Of a stretch of 64,000 nt of DNA, positions 19,064 to 29,600 are shown piece by piece (positions within the stretch are counted from its first letter, which is position 1; every line of letters begins with the position of its first letter). A program made the position numbers and the translations under genes. The notes beneath the pieces are model-generated. The model was given only the letters and a program-made list of their open reading frames with translations, made no database searches and had not been told where the DNA came from. This DNA comes from Cohnella herbarum (lineage in GTDB: Bacteria > Bacillota > Bacilli > Paenibacillales > Paenibacillaceae), in contig NZ_CP051680.1 of assembly GCF_012849095.1 (NCBI RefSeq), forward strand, positions 3,684,501 through 3,748,500, given 5' to 3'.

Positions 19064-22000
19064 TTATTTCGTTGGGATCAATTCGCTCAATCGAACCGCA
19101 ATCGCTGCCGCCTGGGCTCTCGTCAACGCATCGTCCGGGCTGATGTAGCCGTTCTGGCCCGAAATGACACCTCGTTGGATACATAACGCAACGGGAACTT
19201 TCGCCCAATCCGGAATGGAAGCTCCGTCCTTAAAGCCTGCAAGAATACGATCCGCTTCGCTCAACGTAATCTCTGCATCCAGCCCGATCGCCTTCATGCT
19301 TCTTCCGACCATGACCATCGCTTCGATTCTCGAAAGCTTCTCGTTCGGCTTGTATGAGCCATCTTTAAAACCTGTTACAATTCCGTTCTTCACCGCAATC
19401 GCTACGCTATTGCTGAACCAATCCTTCGCTGCAACGTCCGCAAAGCTTGCAGTCGCTTGTTCGTTCATCAGTCCAAGCACGCGCAGTAGTACTGTCGGGT
19501 ACTCCGCTCTCGTAATCGCCTTATCCGGATCGAACAAGTTGCCTGATCGGCCGAGCATGAACAATTTGCCTACGGCATCGGATACGATTTTCTTCGCCCA
19601 GCTCTGATCGCCCACGTCTTTAAATGACTTAGCGTTGCTCAAGAAAGCAATGCTGCCGTTTCCTGTCAATCGAACGGAGACATAAGGAATGTTGCCCTTA
19701 GAATCCAGTTTCCAAGGGATTGTTGTCCATTTGCCTTGCTCATCCAAGAGAACGACCGCCGTAATTTCTTCGGGCTTCACGCCGTCCGGCACTGCGATTT
19801 TCCCGAACACCGACTGCTTGTCGTAAATTTCCGATGCTTGTACGACGAACGTCGCGCCTTGACCCGCGCCTAACAGGCTTGCTTGCAATTGCTTAGCAAT
19901 ATCCGCAAGACGATCGCGAGTTGCACTGTCGTTTCTAGCTATCGTTACTTTCACCGCATCGCTAGACTTCGAAGTTTCCGCCGCTCTGAAATTCAACTCT
20001 GCAAATGGGAGTTCTAATCCAATCGGTTGACCGTTGCTCGCCATACGCTGCCATAAGCCTTTGCTTAAGTTATATTCGTAGCGCTCGACAGTGCCGCCTT
20101 TCGTGATAATGACAAGCGGTTGTCCATCCTTCACTACATTTTCCGGAACTTCTGTCACAATCGTTCCGTTCACTTCTTTGCTATCGAGCTTGTGTCCGTT
20201 CACCGTCGTTTCGGCTGGTCCGCTCGGAGCGCCGCCTCCGCCTCCGCCACCAGGGGCGGGTGTCCACAGCACAGCTTCAATCGGTTGAGACGCCGCTGCC
20301 ACCAGCTTCGTCGTCGAGTTCCGCTTAGCGACGATAATCCAATTCCCAGTTACTGTGCCAATTTCTCCGTTAGCCGGCAGAACGCTCCAACTGCCCAGAT
20401 TGTCTTGCTTATTCGGAACGACAACGCTACCCCTGTTCGGATACACGCGGTACACAAGCTCATGACCTTTCAGATCACCCGCGGATTGCACCGTTACTTT
20501 CGTGACTTTGGCATTCCCCGTCACGGAGCTAGCATGCGCTTCGATAGATTCAAGTCCGGAATCTACCTTAACGACTGCCATCGCTTCAAGTTGCGCATCC
20601 TCGGAAGCTTGATATAACGCCCGCACGACGATAGCTCCGTCTTGCAGCCCCGTTACTGTGCCGTCCGCAGCGACTATCGCCGCTTCCCCTGCGTAAGATT
20701 CGAACGTTAGCTTGTCTAGTTCGTCCGCAGGTACGGCGATTTCTTTGTACAACTGTTTTCCTTTGTCTTTACCATTAGGAACGCGCAGCTTAACTTCTAT
20801 TTTCTTCGATTGATTCGGCTGGATCGGCGCGACGGTGTTAAGGATTAGCGCAACTGGCGGCGTAACCGCGTCATTCAGCACTTCGACCGCAGCCTCATTA
20901 CGATTGCCCGCATCGTCGATCGTCACAAACTCCAGCTTCATTTTCGGATCGCTGAACGTAATCGGAACGGAATCGTCAAACTTGCCGTCGTCTGCCACTG
21001 TGATCGGACTTCCGTTCACCGTAAGCGTCGCACCTTTGGTTGTCGTACCTTTAACGACGACTTTGCCATTTTCCGTTCTACCCCCGGTAATCGGCTCGTC
21101 GATATAAAGCACAGGAGCCATCGTATCAACGGTTAAGTAGAGCATCGTAATGGAGAAATCACCCGTCAGCTTATTCCGAGCCTTCAACTCAACCGCATAA
21201 GTTCCATCTGTCTTGAAGTTGCTGAGCTCCAATTTGCCGGAATTGCTTCCACTCAGATCGACGCTTCCAATCGACTTCTCGTCGTACAACGCTTCGACTG
21301 TCACGTTGCTCTGACTTGCCGTAACGCCGATGATCTGTTTTGTTGAATTCGTGATCAGGTTGAAGTACGCGCCGTTATCGCTGACGGTCACCTTGCTTGG
21401 AGCCGCGCTCGCGAGAGTCAGCTTCGGCTTGCTCGGAACAGGCAGTAAGGTATTAACTGAATATGTCGAGTTTGAATAATGTAGATTTTCATTTTTGTCG
21501 ACTGCCTTGGACGGCTTCACTGCCGAAGACACGCCAACAACATAATGCTGTCCAACCTCGAGTCCTGTATGTTTATCCGGCGTTTTCGAAGCTTTACCCG
21601 TCAAGCTGGAAGGATTCACTTCATTCGAATTGGACATTGCCGTCCATCCGCCTAGTCGGATATGCTCATATTTCCCATCGGTCGCGTTCCAGTGGGACGC
21701 TAGCTCCGTCTCCGTAAACAGAAGGGAACCGAAATTCGGATACGGAACAAGCTGATCGCCCGACTGCTGCAACGCTTCGATCGCATAGCTATGCTCAAAA
21801 CTCGTTTGGCCTGGCTTCTTAACCGCCGGCTTAAAGGAAAGCTCGAAAAATCCGTTGCCTGCAGGCGTAATCTGAACATCGGTAACCTCCGCAGGTGCCA
21901 GCGGATCGATGATCTCGAATTTATCCGTTGCCGTCTTCGTCTGGAAATTCGTCGCCGACTTCAACTCGGCTCGCAAATAATACTCGCCTTGCGCGAGCAA

Positions 22001-25000
22001 GCCCCGAATGTCTTCGGTATCTCCTAACAAAGACACGTTGGTCACGTCGATCTGGACGTTACCTGTTGTCGTTCCCGCCACGGTTGATCCGTTGTTCGCA
22101 ACGTCGATATCCTTGGCAATCAACAGTCCCACATCGCCGGGATTGATCACTTCCGCCCCGTCGACCATTGTTGTTGCGTTCGTTACGGCATCCTTCGTCA
22201 AATACAGATTGATTTTATCCCCCGGCTTCGCATTCGGAACTTTCCAGGAAGCGGTAAACTGGTTGGCATCCGCAGCGTTTCGCTCCAGCTTGATCTCGTC
22301 CAGCTTCGCCAACTGCGGAATGTTCAGCAGCTTCGTCTTCACCGCTTGATTGGAAACAAGCGTCCAATTGCCGCGATTCGCTTCGATTACGTTTTTCGGA
22401 ATCGCAATATAAACTTTGTTCGCAGCTACGCCTTTATCCGATACGCGCTGAACGAACGCGTTAGCAGTAGGCTTCGTCTGATCGAATTCCAGCTTGTATA
22501 CGTTACCTCTGCTGTCCTTCAATTCCAGATTCGGCTCGGTTTCACCGGAATACTGAACTTCAACGAGCGCGTCTCCCGTCGGCTGAGCCATTGGGATCAC
22601 ATGCTTCTTGCCGCCGTTCGAAGCTTCGATTCCTCCGATACCCAAGTTCATCGTACCCGTGTCGATCATCTCGACACCGTCCGCCACATTGCGATACACG
22701 ACTTCCTGCTGCTCGTTTTCTTCAGACTCCCACGATGTGGCCAACGTCTCGATGCCCTCGCCGATGACGACGAGCTTGGGTCCGGTTTCCGGGTCGTCCA
22801 CCTTCAAATAAATGTAACCTTCCGGCAGTCCTTCTCCCGAAGTACCGATTTCAATATCCCCGTCAAAATAGTACGTAATGCCGAGCGAAATGAAGAGAAT
22901 GGTCAATCCGCCCCACATTTTATCGTTGTTCACCCCTAGCGAGATGCCGCCGAGAGCCAAGCCCCCGACAACTGGAACACTGCCCGGAACTTGTACCTTC
23001 GCACCGACGAAGCCTTCGAAATCGATGCGGTTCTTCTCCAGGTTCTGGCCGATGAAGATCGAAGCTTTACCGATGATCACATCCCAACCGAGTACGTCAA
23101 CCTCGGCTTTGGCGAAGACGAACCACGGTGTCATCCATTGCGCCCCTACCGAGGCTTCCTTCAACATTTCCAGCTTCTCCGAATTAGCGTCAGGGGCGTA
23201 ATCGAGCTTGCCCGTTAATTTGAAGCCGGACCGTTTCAATATCAGATCAATCTTTCCGTAGAATGTTGCCGGCTGCACGCCGAAACTGATGTCGGCGCCG
23301 GCTTCGATCGTGAGCGGAACATCGCTTGTTCCGCCGGCAATCGTATCCGCCAATTCGCGAATCGCTCCGCGAACGCTCGTCAAATACGTGCCTGCCGTGA
23401 TGAGTACGCCCGGCTCGGGGAGATCCGCAGAAAATCCGATCACATTCGGCAAAATCCGCCCATCGTCAACTTGTTTAAACTCGATCTCGACGCCAATCGT
23501 CGTAACGCCTTTCAGATCGGCATCGAATTTCAAGCCGTACGTGTTGTCGATGCCTTCAACGTCCTGAACATAGTGAACGATGTTGATTTCGCCCGAAACG
23601 CCGCTTTTCTCTTGCTCTCCGGCATCGCCGGCACCGATTAAACCGACGTCCTGTTCTAGCTCGAATTTCAATCCGGCATCGATGCCGACAAACCCTTTGT
23701 CGTTAAACACGACATTTTTGATTTCCGATTCTAGAATCTTAAGCGACAACGCTCCGCCGAACGAAATGCCGCCTTCCCGAAGGATGAAGTCATTGAATTT
23801 CAATCCGAAGCCCTCGATCGAGAAGCTCGGTGCCGCAAACAAGCTATGTCTGTTGAAATAAACGTCTTCCAGCATCAACTGGCGCATCGGGTTCAGCCGG
23901 TCTCCCAACCCACCGACCGCCCAATTCAAGGACCCGTTCAACGAATCGTCTTCTTCGCCGTTCGGTTCGTTTTCTTCTTCCTCTTCTTCCCCTTCTTCGT
24001 CCTCCGGACCTCTAAGCGACTTGTCGAAGCCGTTGAAGAAATCAAGCGTCCATTCTCCTTTGTGGAACACGAACCCGCTGCTGGCTACGCTTAGAGTTCC
24101 GTCTCCTTTGACGATCAGGCTGTCTAGAAATGGTACGCCAGAGAAGTCCACTCTTCCTCCGAATATATTAATCTCGCCGTTGACGAATACCATGTCTTTG
24201 CCCTTATAGGCAACGGCTTTGTTAATAATCGCCGGCTCGGTCGTCGTATCGACGACATATTTCGCCTCTTCTCCCGACCCGATCTGTGAAATCATTCCCG
24301 TAATTTCGACAAGAATTTCATCTTCTTCGTTTTCTTCCTTATACGCTTCAAGCTCGTCTTCGCTTTCGAATGGCATGAGCTGGTACGCCGGCACTTCCTC
24401 AAGCGACATTGCCGAGTCCATATCGTATCCGGGTTCAACCGCGCTGCTCGCGATTTCCAATGCTGATTTAACTGCTTTAAAATTACCTATATCGCGGGCA
24501 AGGTTGGTTGCTTTATACCCTGGGAAAGCAGCCTCGATAGCTTCAATAGCCTCTGCATCGAGAGGTGCGCCCGATTCGTTTTCCAAAGTTACAACCCGTT
24601 TCACAACCGTCAAAATATTCGCCTTACGGACGCGAGCCTCTTCATTCTCGGTGACCGCGAACGTCTGCCGCGTCTTAACGTCAAGCAGCGCCGCAACCTC
24701 GGAATCTCCGCCCGCATCGCCTTTATAATCCACTTCGACGTTATACTCGCCAAGCGGCAACTCCGGCCCCAAATCCTTCATCGGCTTGCCGTTCTCGTCT
24801 TCCACGACCTGACCGCTGTCGTCTACCAGATCCCCCGTGCGATACGTAATGCGCATATCGCCTATCTCACCCGAGTTGGTTGGTTGCAAGATTACCGATG
24901 AATTGACAGGCACCTTATATCGTTTACCGGATGCGACTTCACGGAAGAACAAGTCGAAGTTTGCCGGCGCATTCGCGTCGCCCGCGCTGTAGGCTTCAAT

Positions 25001-26581
25001 ATTCGACATATTCACCGTAACGTATTTAACATCCGTGCTGAACGCTTCTTCCGGCGACAACGCATAGACGAGAGTTTGCTTTGCATCCCCGATTGGGGGC
25101 AGCAGAATAAAATCCGCTTTACTCGATTGGTAAGCCGCTTTAACGTCCTCGTCCTTTATCGTTTCCAGCTTTTGTTCCGTTTCCGGACTTGAAGCCGTCA
25201 ATAGATACTGCTTCGTCGCTGGCCACGATTTGCCTTGGGCTTTCACTTTGAAAGAGACCGCAACCGTTTCCCCCGGCTTATATTTAGGCGTTATGCCTTG
25301 TGCGGCTTCTTCCGGTGTTGCCGTCTTGTACAAAGTCAGAGCTTTACTTCGGCCCGCTTCGGTCACTGCCTTGCCATTACTGTCCCTTACGATTTTGCCA
25401 CGCTCGTCAAGCTTAACAAAGCTTAAACCGCTCTCCAGCTCAAGCGCGGCTACAATACGAGAATGCAGCATATTGTAAGACGCGATGTTCTCGATTTCGG
25501 CCGTAATATCGAAAATGCCTTCATTCTCGTAAGCGCTGCCGTCCTCCAGTGTCCCCATCTGATGAACAGGGTCTATGTTACGGATCGAGAACACTCTGTC
25601 CGGAGCGACGATCTCGCCAAGTCCGTAAACCGTTTCGAACGTTTTCACATTACCGGAAGTGACTCTGTCCGGATTCCAGTAGAAAGCGACGGCCGAATCC
25701 GCCGAACCGTAATCGTTCGTATCCGTCGTAAAGTCGAGATTCGGGTTTACGTTATACTCCCACTTCGTATTCGCCATGCTGTTCCAATGTCCGACGATCA
25801 TCTCGTCGACAATGTTGATGCCGCCCTCGCTGAAATTGTTGAAGCCGTAAGCGAGTACGTTCGTTGCAAGCGGATTCGAAGGATCGAGCTTGTCTTTCAT
25901 TACCCAGTAGGCAGGCAATTTGTGGTAAAGGCGTTCTCCTTCCGGGATGCTGCTATCCGGATCATGCACGAGTTTTCTTTCCACTTGCAGCGGATTTCTG
26001 CTAATATTCCCGATCTGGAAGGCCGGACCGTCGTTGCCCCCGACCATCGTGTCGAGAAGCAATCGGGTGCCGACCTGCACTTCCGCGCCGGAACGATTGT
26101 TCACTTCATATCGAATGTTGACGTTCCCTGCATTTTTCTTATCGCTAACGTCCGCATATAACATCAAAATTTGCTTAATTTCGACGCCTTTGATTTTCCA
26201 TACCGTCTCGATCTGCTTTGTTCCGTTCTTGTTATCTACGATGACGGGTCTACTAATCTCCGAAAATAAGCTGGGCGCGAATTTATAGGGATTTCCGAAA
26301 ATATAATCTGTTCCGTCGATGCGAAACGTCGTGAAAGAAGTCTCGGGATTATCGCCCGCAAAGATCATATTTACATTTTGATCCTTCTTGCGAATAGGCT
26401 GCCCTTCTACTGTACGAATGCCGAATCGCCCTGTATCGTTATTGACCGTTACTTTAATAAAATCATTGCCTAGCACCGTAACATTCGGCGCGCTTACAAT
26501 ATCGGCGAACACGGCTGCCGGGAATTGAAGCACCAACGCGATCAGCAGAAACAGCGCCACACATTGCTTAAATCCTTTCAT
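19064..26581 (-). CDS. Giant SLH-anchored surface protein (2505 aa)
   Basis: ATG at 26581 with GAGGAG upstream; signal peptide 1-26 ending AAVFA. I do not recognise a family for residues 30-850, which are beta-rich (DTGRFGIRTVEGQPI) and suggest a large N-terminal binding domain. A strongly acidic tract (EDEEGEEEEEENE, coded near 24000-23950) follows, then a repetitive beta region of alternating short strands (SGVPFLDSLIVKGDG and later LKFELEQDVGLIGAGD). After that come fibronectin/Ig-like modules (APAEVTDVQITPAGNGFFEL; APVLYIDEPITGG) and a Big-like module. The C-terminus has a glycine linker (near 20240) and three SLH domains (about 19640-19064). It sits between the 1778-aa and 3046-aa genes in one operon. 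Function unknown; wall display is clear. Confidence 0.92.
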   Translation of the reverse strand: MKGFKQCVALFLLIALVLQFPAAVFADIVSAPNVTVLGNDFIKVTVNNDTGRFGIRTVEGQPIRKKDQNVNMIFAGDNPETSFTTFRIDGTDYIFGNPYKFAPSLFSEISRPVIVDNKNGTKQIETVWKIKGVEIKQILMLYADVSDKKNAGNVNIRYEVNNRSGAEVQVGTRLLLDTMVGGNDGPAFQIGNISRNPLQVERKLVHDPDSSIPEGERLYHKLPAYWVMKDKLDPSNPLATNVLAYGFNNFSEGGINIVDEMIVGHWNSMANTKWEYNVNPNLDFTTDTNDYGSADSAVAFYWNPDRVTSGNVKTFETVYGLGEIVAPDRVFSIRNIDPVHQMGTLEDGSAYENEGIFDITAEIENIASYNMLHSRIVAALELESGLSFVKLDERGKIVRDSNGKAVTEAGRSKALTLYKTATPEEAAQGITPKYKPGETVAVSFKVKAQGKSWPATKQYLLTASSPETEQKLETIKDEDVKAAYQSSKADFILLPPIGDAKQTLVYALSPEEAFSTDVKYVTVNMSNIEAYSAGDANAPANFDLFFREVASGKRYKVPVNSSVILQPTNSGEIGDMRITYRTGDLVDDSGQVVEDENGKPMKDLGPELPLGEYNVEVDYKGDAGGDSEVAALLDVKTRQTFAVTENEEARVRKANILTVVKRVVTLENESGAPLDAEAIEAIEAAFPGYKATNLARDIGNFKAVKSALEIASSAVEPGYDMDSAMSLEEVPAYQLMPFESEDELEAYKEENEEDEILVEITGMISQIGSGEEAKYVVDTTTEPAIINKAVAYKGKDMVFVNGEINIFGGRVDFSGVPFLDSLIVKGDGTLSVASSGFVFHKGEWTLDFFNGFDKSLRGPEDEEGEEEEEENEPNGEEDDSLNGSLNWAVGGLGDRLNPMRQLMLEDVYFNRHSLFAAPSFSIEGFGLKFNDFILREGGISFGGALSLKILESEIKNVVFNDKGFVGIDAGLKFELEQDVGLIGAGDAGEQEKSGVSGEINIVHYVQDVEGIDNTYGLKFDADLKGVTTIGVEIEFKQVDDGRILPNVIGFSADLPEPGVLITAGTYLTSVRGAIRELADTIAGGTSDVPLTIEAGADISFGVQPATFYGKIDLILKRSGFKLTGKLDYAPDANSEKLEMLKEASVGAQWMTPWFVFAKAEVDVLGWDVIIGKASIFIGQNLEKNRIDFEGFVGAKVQVPGSVPVVGGLALGGISLGVNNDKMWGGLTILFISLGITYYFDGDIEIGTSGEGLPEGYIYLKVDDPETGPKLVVIGEGIETLATSWESEENEQQEVVYRNVADGVEMIDTGTMNLGIGGIEASNGGKKHVIPMAQPTGDALVEVQYSGETEPNLELKDSRGNVYKLEFDQTKPTANAFVQRVSDKGVAANKVYIAIPKNVIEANRGNWTLVSNQAVKTKLLNIPQLAKLDEIKLERNAADANQFTASWKVPNAKPGDKINLYLTKDAVTNATTMVDGAEVINPGDVGLLIAKDIDVANNGSTVAGTTTGNVQIDVTNVSLLGDTEDIRGLLAQGEYYLRAELKSATNFQTKTATDKFEIIDPLAPAEVTDVQITPAGNGFFELSFKPAVKKPGQTSFEHSYAIEALQQSGDQLVPYPNFGSLLFTETELASHWNATDGKYEHIRLGGWTAMSNSNEVNPSSLTGKASKTPDKHTGLEVGQHYVVGVSSAVKPSKAVDKNENLHYSNSTYSVNTLLPVPSKPKLTLASAAPSKVTVSDNGAYFNLITNSTKQIIGVTASQSNVTVEALYDEKSIGSVDLSGSNSGKLELSNFKTDGTYAVELKARNKLTGDFSITMLYLTVDTMAPVLYIDEPITGGRTENGKVVVKGTTTKGATLTVNGSPITVADDGKFDDSVPITFSDPKMKLEFVTIDDAGNRNEAAVEVLNDAVTPPVALILNTVAPIQPNQSKKIEVKLRVPNGKDKGKQLYKEIAVPADELDKLTFESYAGEAAIVAADGTVTGLQDGAIVVRALYQASEDAQLEAMAVVKVDSGLESIEAHASSVTGNAKVTKVTVQSAGDLKGHELVYRVYPNRGSVVVPNKQDNLGSWSVLPANGEIGTVTGNWIIVAKRNSTTKLVAAASQPIEAVLWTPAPGGGGGGGAPSGPAETTVNGHKLDSKEVNGTIVTEVPENVVKDGQPLVIITKGGTVERYEYNLSKGLWQRMASNGQPIGLELPFAELNFRAAETSKSSDAVKVTIARNDSATRDRLADIAKQLQASLLGAGQGATFVVQASEIYDKQSVFGKIAVPDGVKPEEITAVVLLDEQGKWTTIPWKLDSKGNIPYVSVRLTGNGSIAFLSNAKSFKDVGDQSWAKKIVSDAVGKLFMLGRSGNLFDPDKAITRAEYPTVLLRVLGLMNEQATASFADVAAKDWFSNSVAIAVKNGIVTGFKDGSYKPNEKLSRIEAMVMVGRSMKAIGLDAEITLSEADRILAGFKDGASIPDWAKVPVALCIQRGVISGQNGYISPDDALTRAQAAAIAVRLSELIPTK

Positions 26582-26612
26582 CTGCCACTACTCCTCTATG
26601 TATAATGGAATT

Positions 26613-26658
26613 ACCGAACGCCAAAGCGCGCCGCTCTTAGGCATTGCGCGCTTCGGTG
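26613..26658 (-). other. Intercistronic hairpin without T-run
   Basis: AAGCGCGC (26624-26631) pairs with GCGCGCTT (26646-26653), extended outwards by ACCG/CGGT. It lies in the 88-bp gap between two giant surface genes and has no T-run, so it is more likely an mRNA processing or stability element than a terminator. Confidence 0.5.
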
Positions 26659-26669
26659 TACTTCTTGAT

Positions 26670-29600
26670 TTATTTTCCAACCTGCTTCTTCATTTTACCG
26701 ATAAAAAACATCGCGTATTCCCGCTCTCTCTCCTGCGTACGAACGACAATCGTATACCAGCCCGTATCCGGGAACGTTACCTTGAATTGCTGCTCGGACA
26801 GTTGCTTCATCGTGAGCTTGTCCGCGATAACCTTCATTTGTCCTTCGCGATACAGTCCGCTGTAGGAATACAAATCGTATTGCGCTAGCGCATTATTCGA
26901 CTTCTGACCGTTAACCGGCATTTCGTCGAATCCGGTAATTCTGAACGTAATTTCGTTCGTGCCGTACAAAATACTCTCCGACACCATCGACGATATCAGC
27001 TGTCCATTACCGACGATAAGCAGTCCGGCATCTTTCATGACGACGACCTTCTGCGTAGCAGTAGCCGTATTGCCGACTTCGTCTTGCACGGTGTAGGTCA
27101 CCGTTTGCGGTCCGATCTTGGACAGATCAAGTCCGCTAATCGATACCTTATGCTGCAAAGCTTCGGAATCCGACACATTATCGGAAACCGTGTACCCTCC
27201 CAGGTCTTTGGCCGGATCGAGGTTCGGCTTGTTCTGTTGCACGGCGACAACACCCGACTTCAGTTCAATCGTCGGTGCCGTATTGTCGAGTCCTGCCGTC
27301 TTGATCCTCACTCTGTTCAAGTTTCCGACCAGATCGGTAAGCACTATCGTCATCTCGCCGTTATCGTCAAATAATTTCGTAAATTGATAGCTTCCGTTTC
27401 CATCGCTAATACGCTGGTTAGGCCCGCCTCTGACGAAGATTTCATTCGGCGCGGCTACTTGGCCCTTAATCGTGACTTTGACTTTACCTTTCGCGTGCGG
27501 AACGCCATCAATGAGCTTAATGTTCTCAAGAGGAATCGCCATTCCTTGATCGTCTACAAACTGATATTCAACCTCCGGATCAGGCAAACTGGACACAATG
27601 TAATCGACTTCCTCGCTTAATACGGCAACATTGCCCAGATCATCCCGGATGATGAATTTCGCTTTATCGTTGCCGTAGAGCGTTTTGCTCTTTCCTCCGC
27701 TCACCGAGTTGAAGTCTTTGCCGTTCTCATCCGCCTTGTCCAGTTCCAGCGTTACGCCTTGCGCAAGCACGACATTACCGTTCGCATCTTCGATTGTCTT
27801 GAAGTCTCTCAATTCGTTGTCGAATTGATACGAATACGACTTGTTGATTACTGCATTAGGCGGCGTTCTATCGATGTTCGCAACCGTCGCCGTTGCCGTG
27901 CCCTTGCTGCCCCCCTCATCTTCGAACTCGAAGGAGAAGCTCCCATTCTCGGTAAATAAGAAACTGCTCCGTCCTTCGTTGTTCGTAATTCGCACGGGCT
28001 CGGAAGTCTTCAGCTCTGCGAGTACGTTCGAGGATGTCGGCTTCGTAACGCTATAGACAATTTCGCCTGTCGGCGCAGCATTATCGACGTTGCTCACGAC
28101 TACGATCAATGTCGCTTTCCTCGCCTCGTTCACCGTATCTTGAAGCTCGAAGGAGTATAGGCCGTTCTGCGTAACCTTGAACGTATCCGCATCCATCCGT
28201 TCCGGCACGCTCGGATTCACGTCAGCGGAAGGCGCAATCGAAATCCCGTTCGCAGCTTCGATGTCGAGCATGACTTCGTTGGTTTTGCCTAGCGTGTTAT
28301 GAACAGCAATTCCGTAAACCGGCTTCTCCTGCCAATTACCGCTTGCGCTCAAGCTAACCGGTTCACTCTCCTTGCCCGTCGGCGTTCTGAATCTCGCTTT
28401 CAGCTTGTTTAGTCGCTCCAAGCCCGTTCCGCCGACTTCGACTTTCACAAAGTTGCTGTAAGGTGCCCACGAGCTCCATGTCACGCCGTCATCGGTCGAA
28501 ACCGAATGCTCGAAGCCTTCCTTGGACGTATTATCCAGCTCGAGGTTCAAGATGGCGTAATAGCCGTCGGTTGCGTCTCCGTAAGCGTAAATGACGTCCG
28601 CCTTATTAACGACGATTTCAGCGTCGGTCTTCTTAATGACCTTAAAGTCGCCCGTAGGTTTGATAGCGTCATTGCCGGCGCCATCTACCGCATGAACGTA
28701 CAGTTTATAGTTAGCCGTTTCCCCGATCTCTAGATTCCGATCATCAATGACCACTTGACCGTTTTCCGGCAATGCTAGCCATCCGGTCGACGTTGCCGTA
28801 GGTGCGCTGTCCGACGATTTAATCCATTGATACTTCGCCGATGTACCCTGTACGCTGAGCGATTCATTAACCGATACGACAACGGAATGCTTCTCCTTAG
28901 CGTAGTTGGAGCTTGTTGGGCTAAAGCTAACATCAGGCGCTTTGTTATCAAAGCGATAGGATTTCACGTAGTACAAATAACGATTCTGATCTTTCTCTTT
29001 CACTCTAATATGCAAGTACCGTTCTCCGTTAATCGCCTTGTTGGCAGGAATGCCGTAATAATGATGTCCGTTCCGCAATTCTTCGCTGGACGTAATATCC
29101 TTGTACAAGCTTGCGGCAGGTCTCGTAGTCGACGATGCACCGAATGCGTACTCCGCCTTGTCGATCTGTATGCCTTTAATTCCGAACGCAACATCATGGC
29201 TTTGTACGTAGCTTGAACTCGCTTCGGGTTCGAAAACGTACTTCACGATATTAGATGATTTGACATTAACTTTACCTTCCATCTTCGCCGACGTTGTATT
29301 GCCTGCCATATCCTCGACCTTGACGTACAGCTCATAATCGCCGTCGTCATCGACATGATTAAGAGTCGTGACCGTACGGCTGCCGTCGGCATTTTCGGGA
29401 ATGACCTTCCAACCGATATTCGATACTTTCCCGCCGGCTTTCACCCACTGGAACAACAGCTTGTTCGCATTCAACCCGCTGTGCGAGTCGGCAATAACGA
29501 TAGGCACCGTAACTTCAGCGGTTTCATTGCCGTTCGCTGTGCCGATCGTAAGCGTAGGCAGCTTGTTGTCTAAGCTGATTTCACCTACGTTATAGACCCA

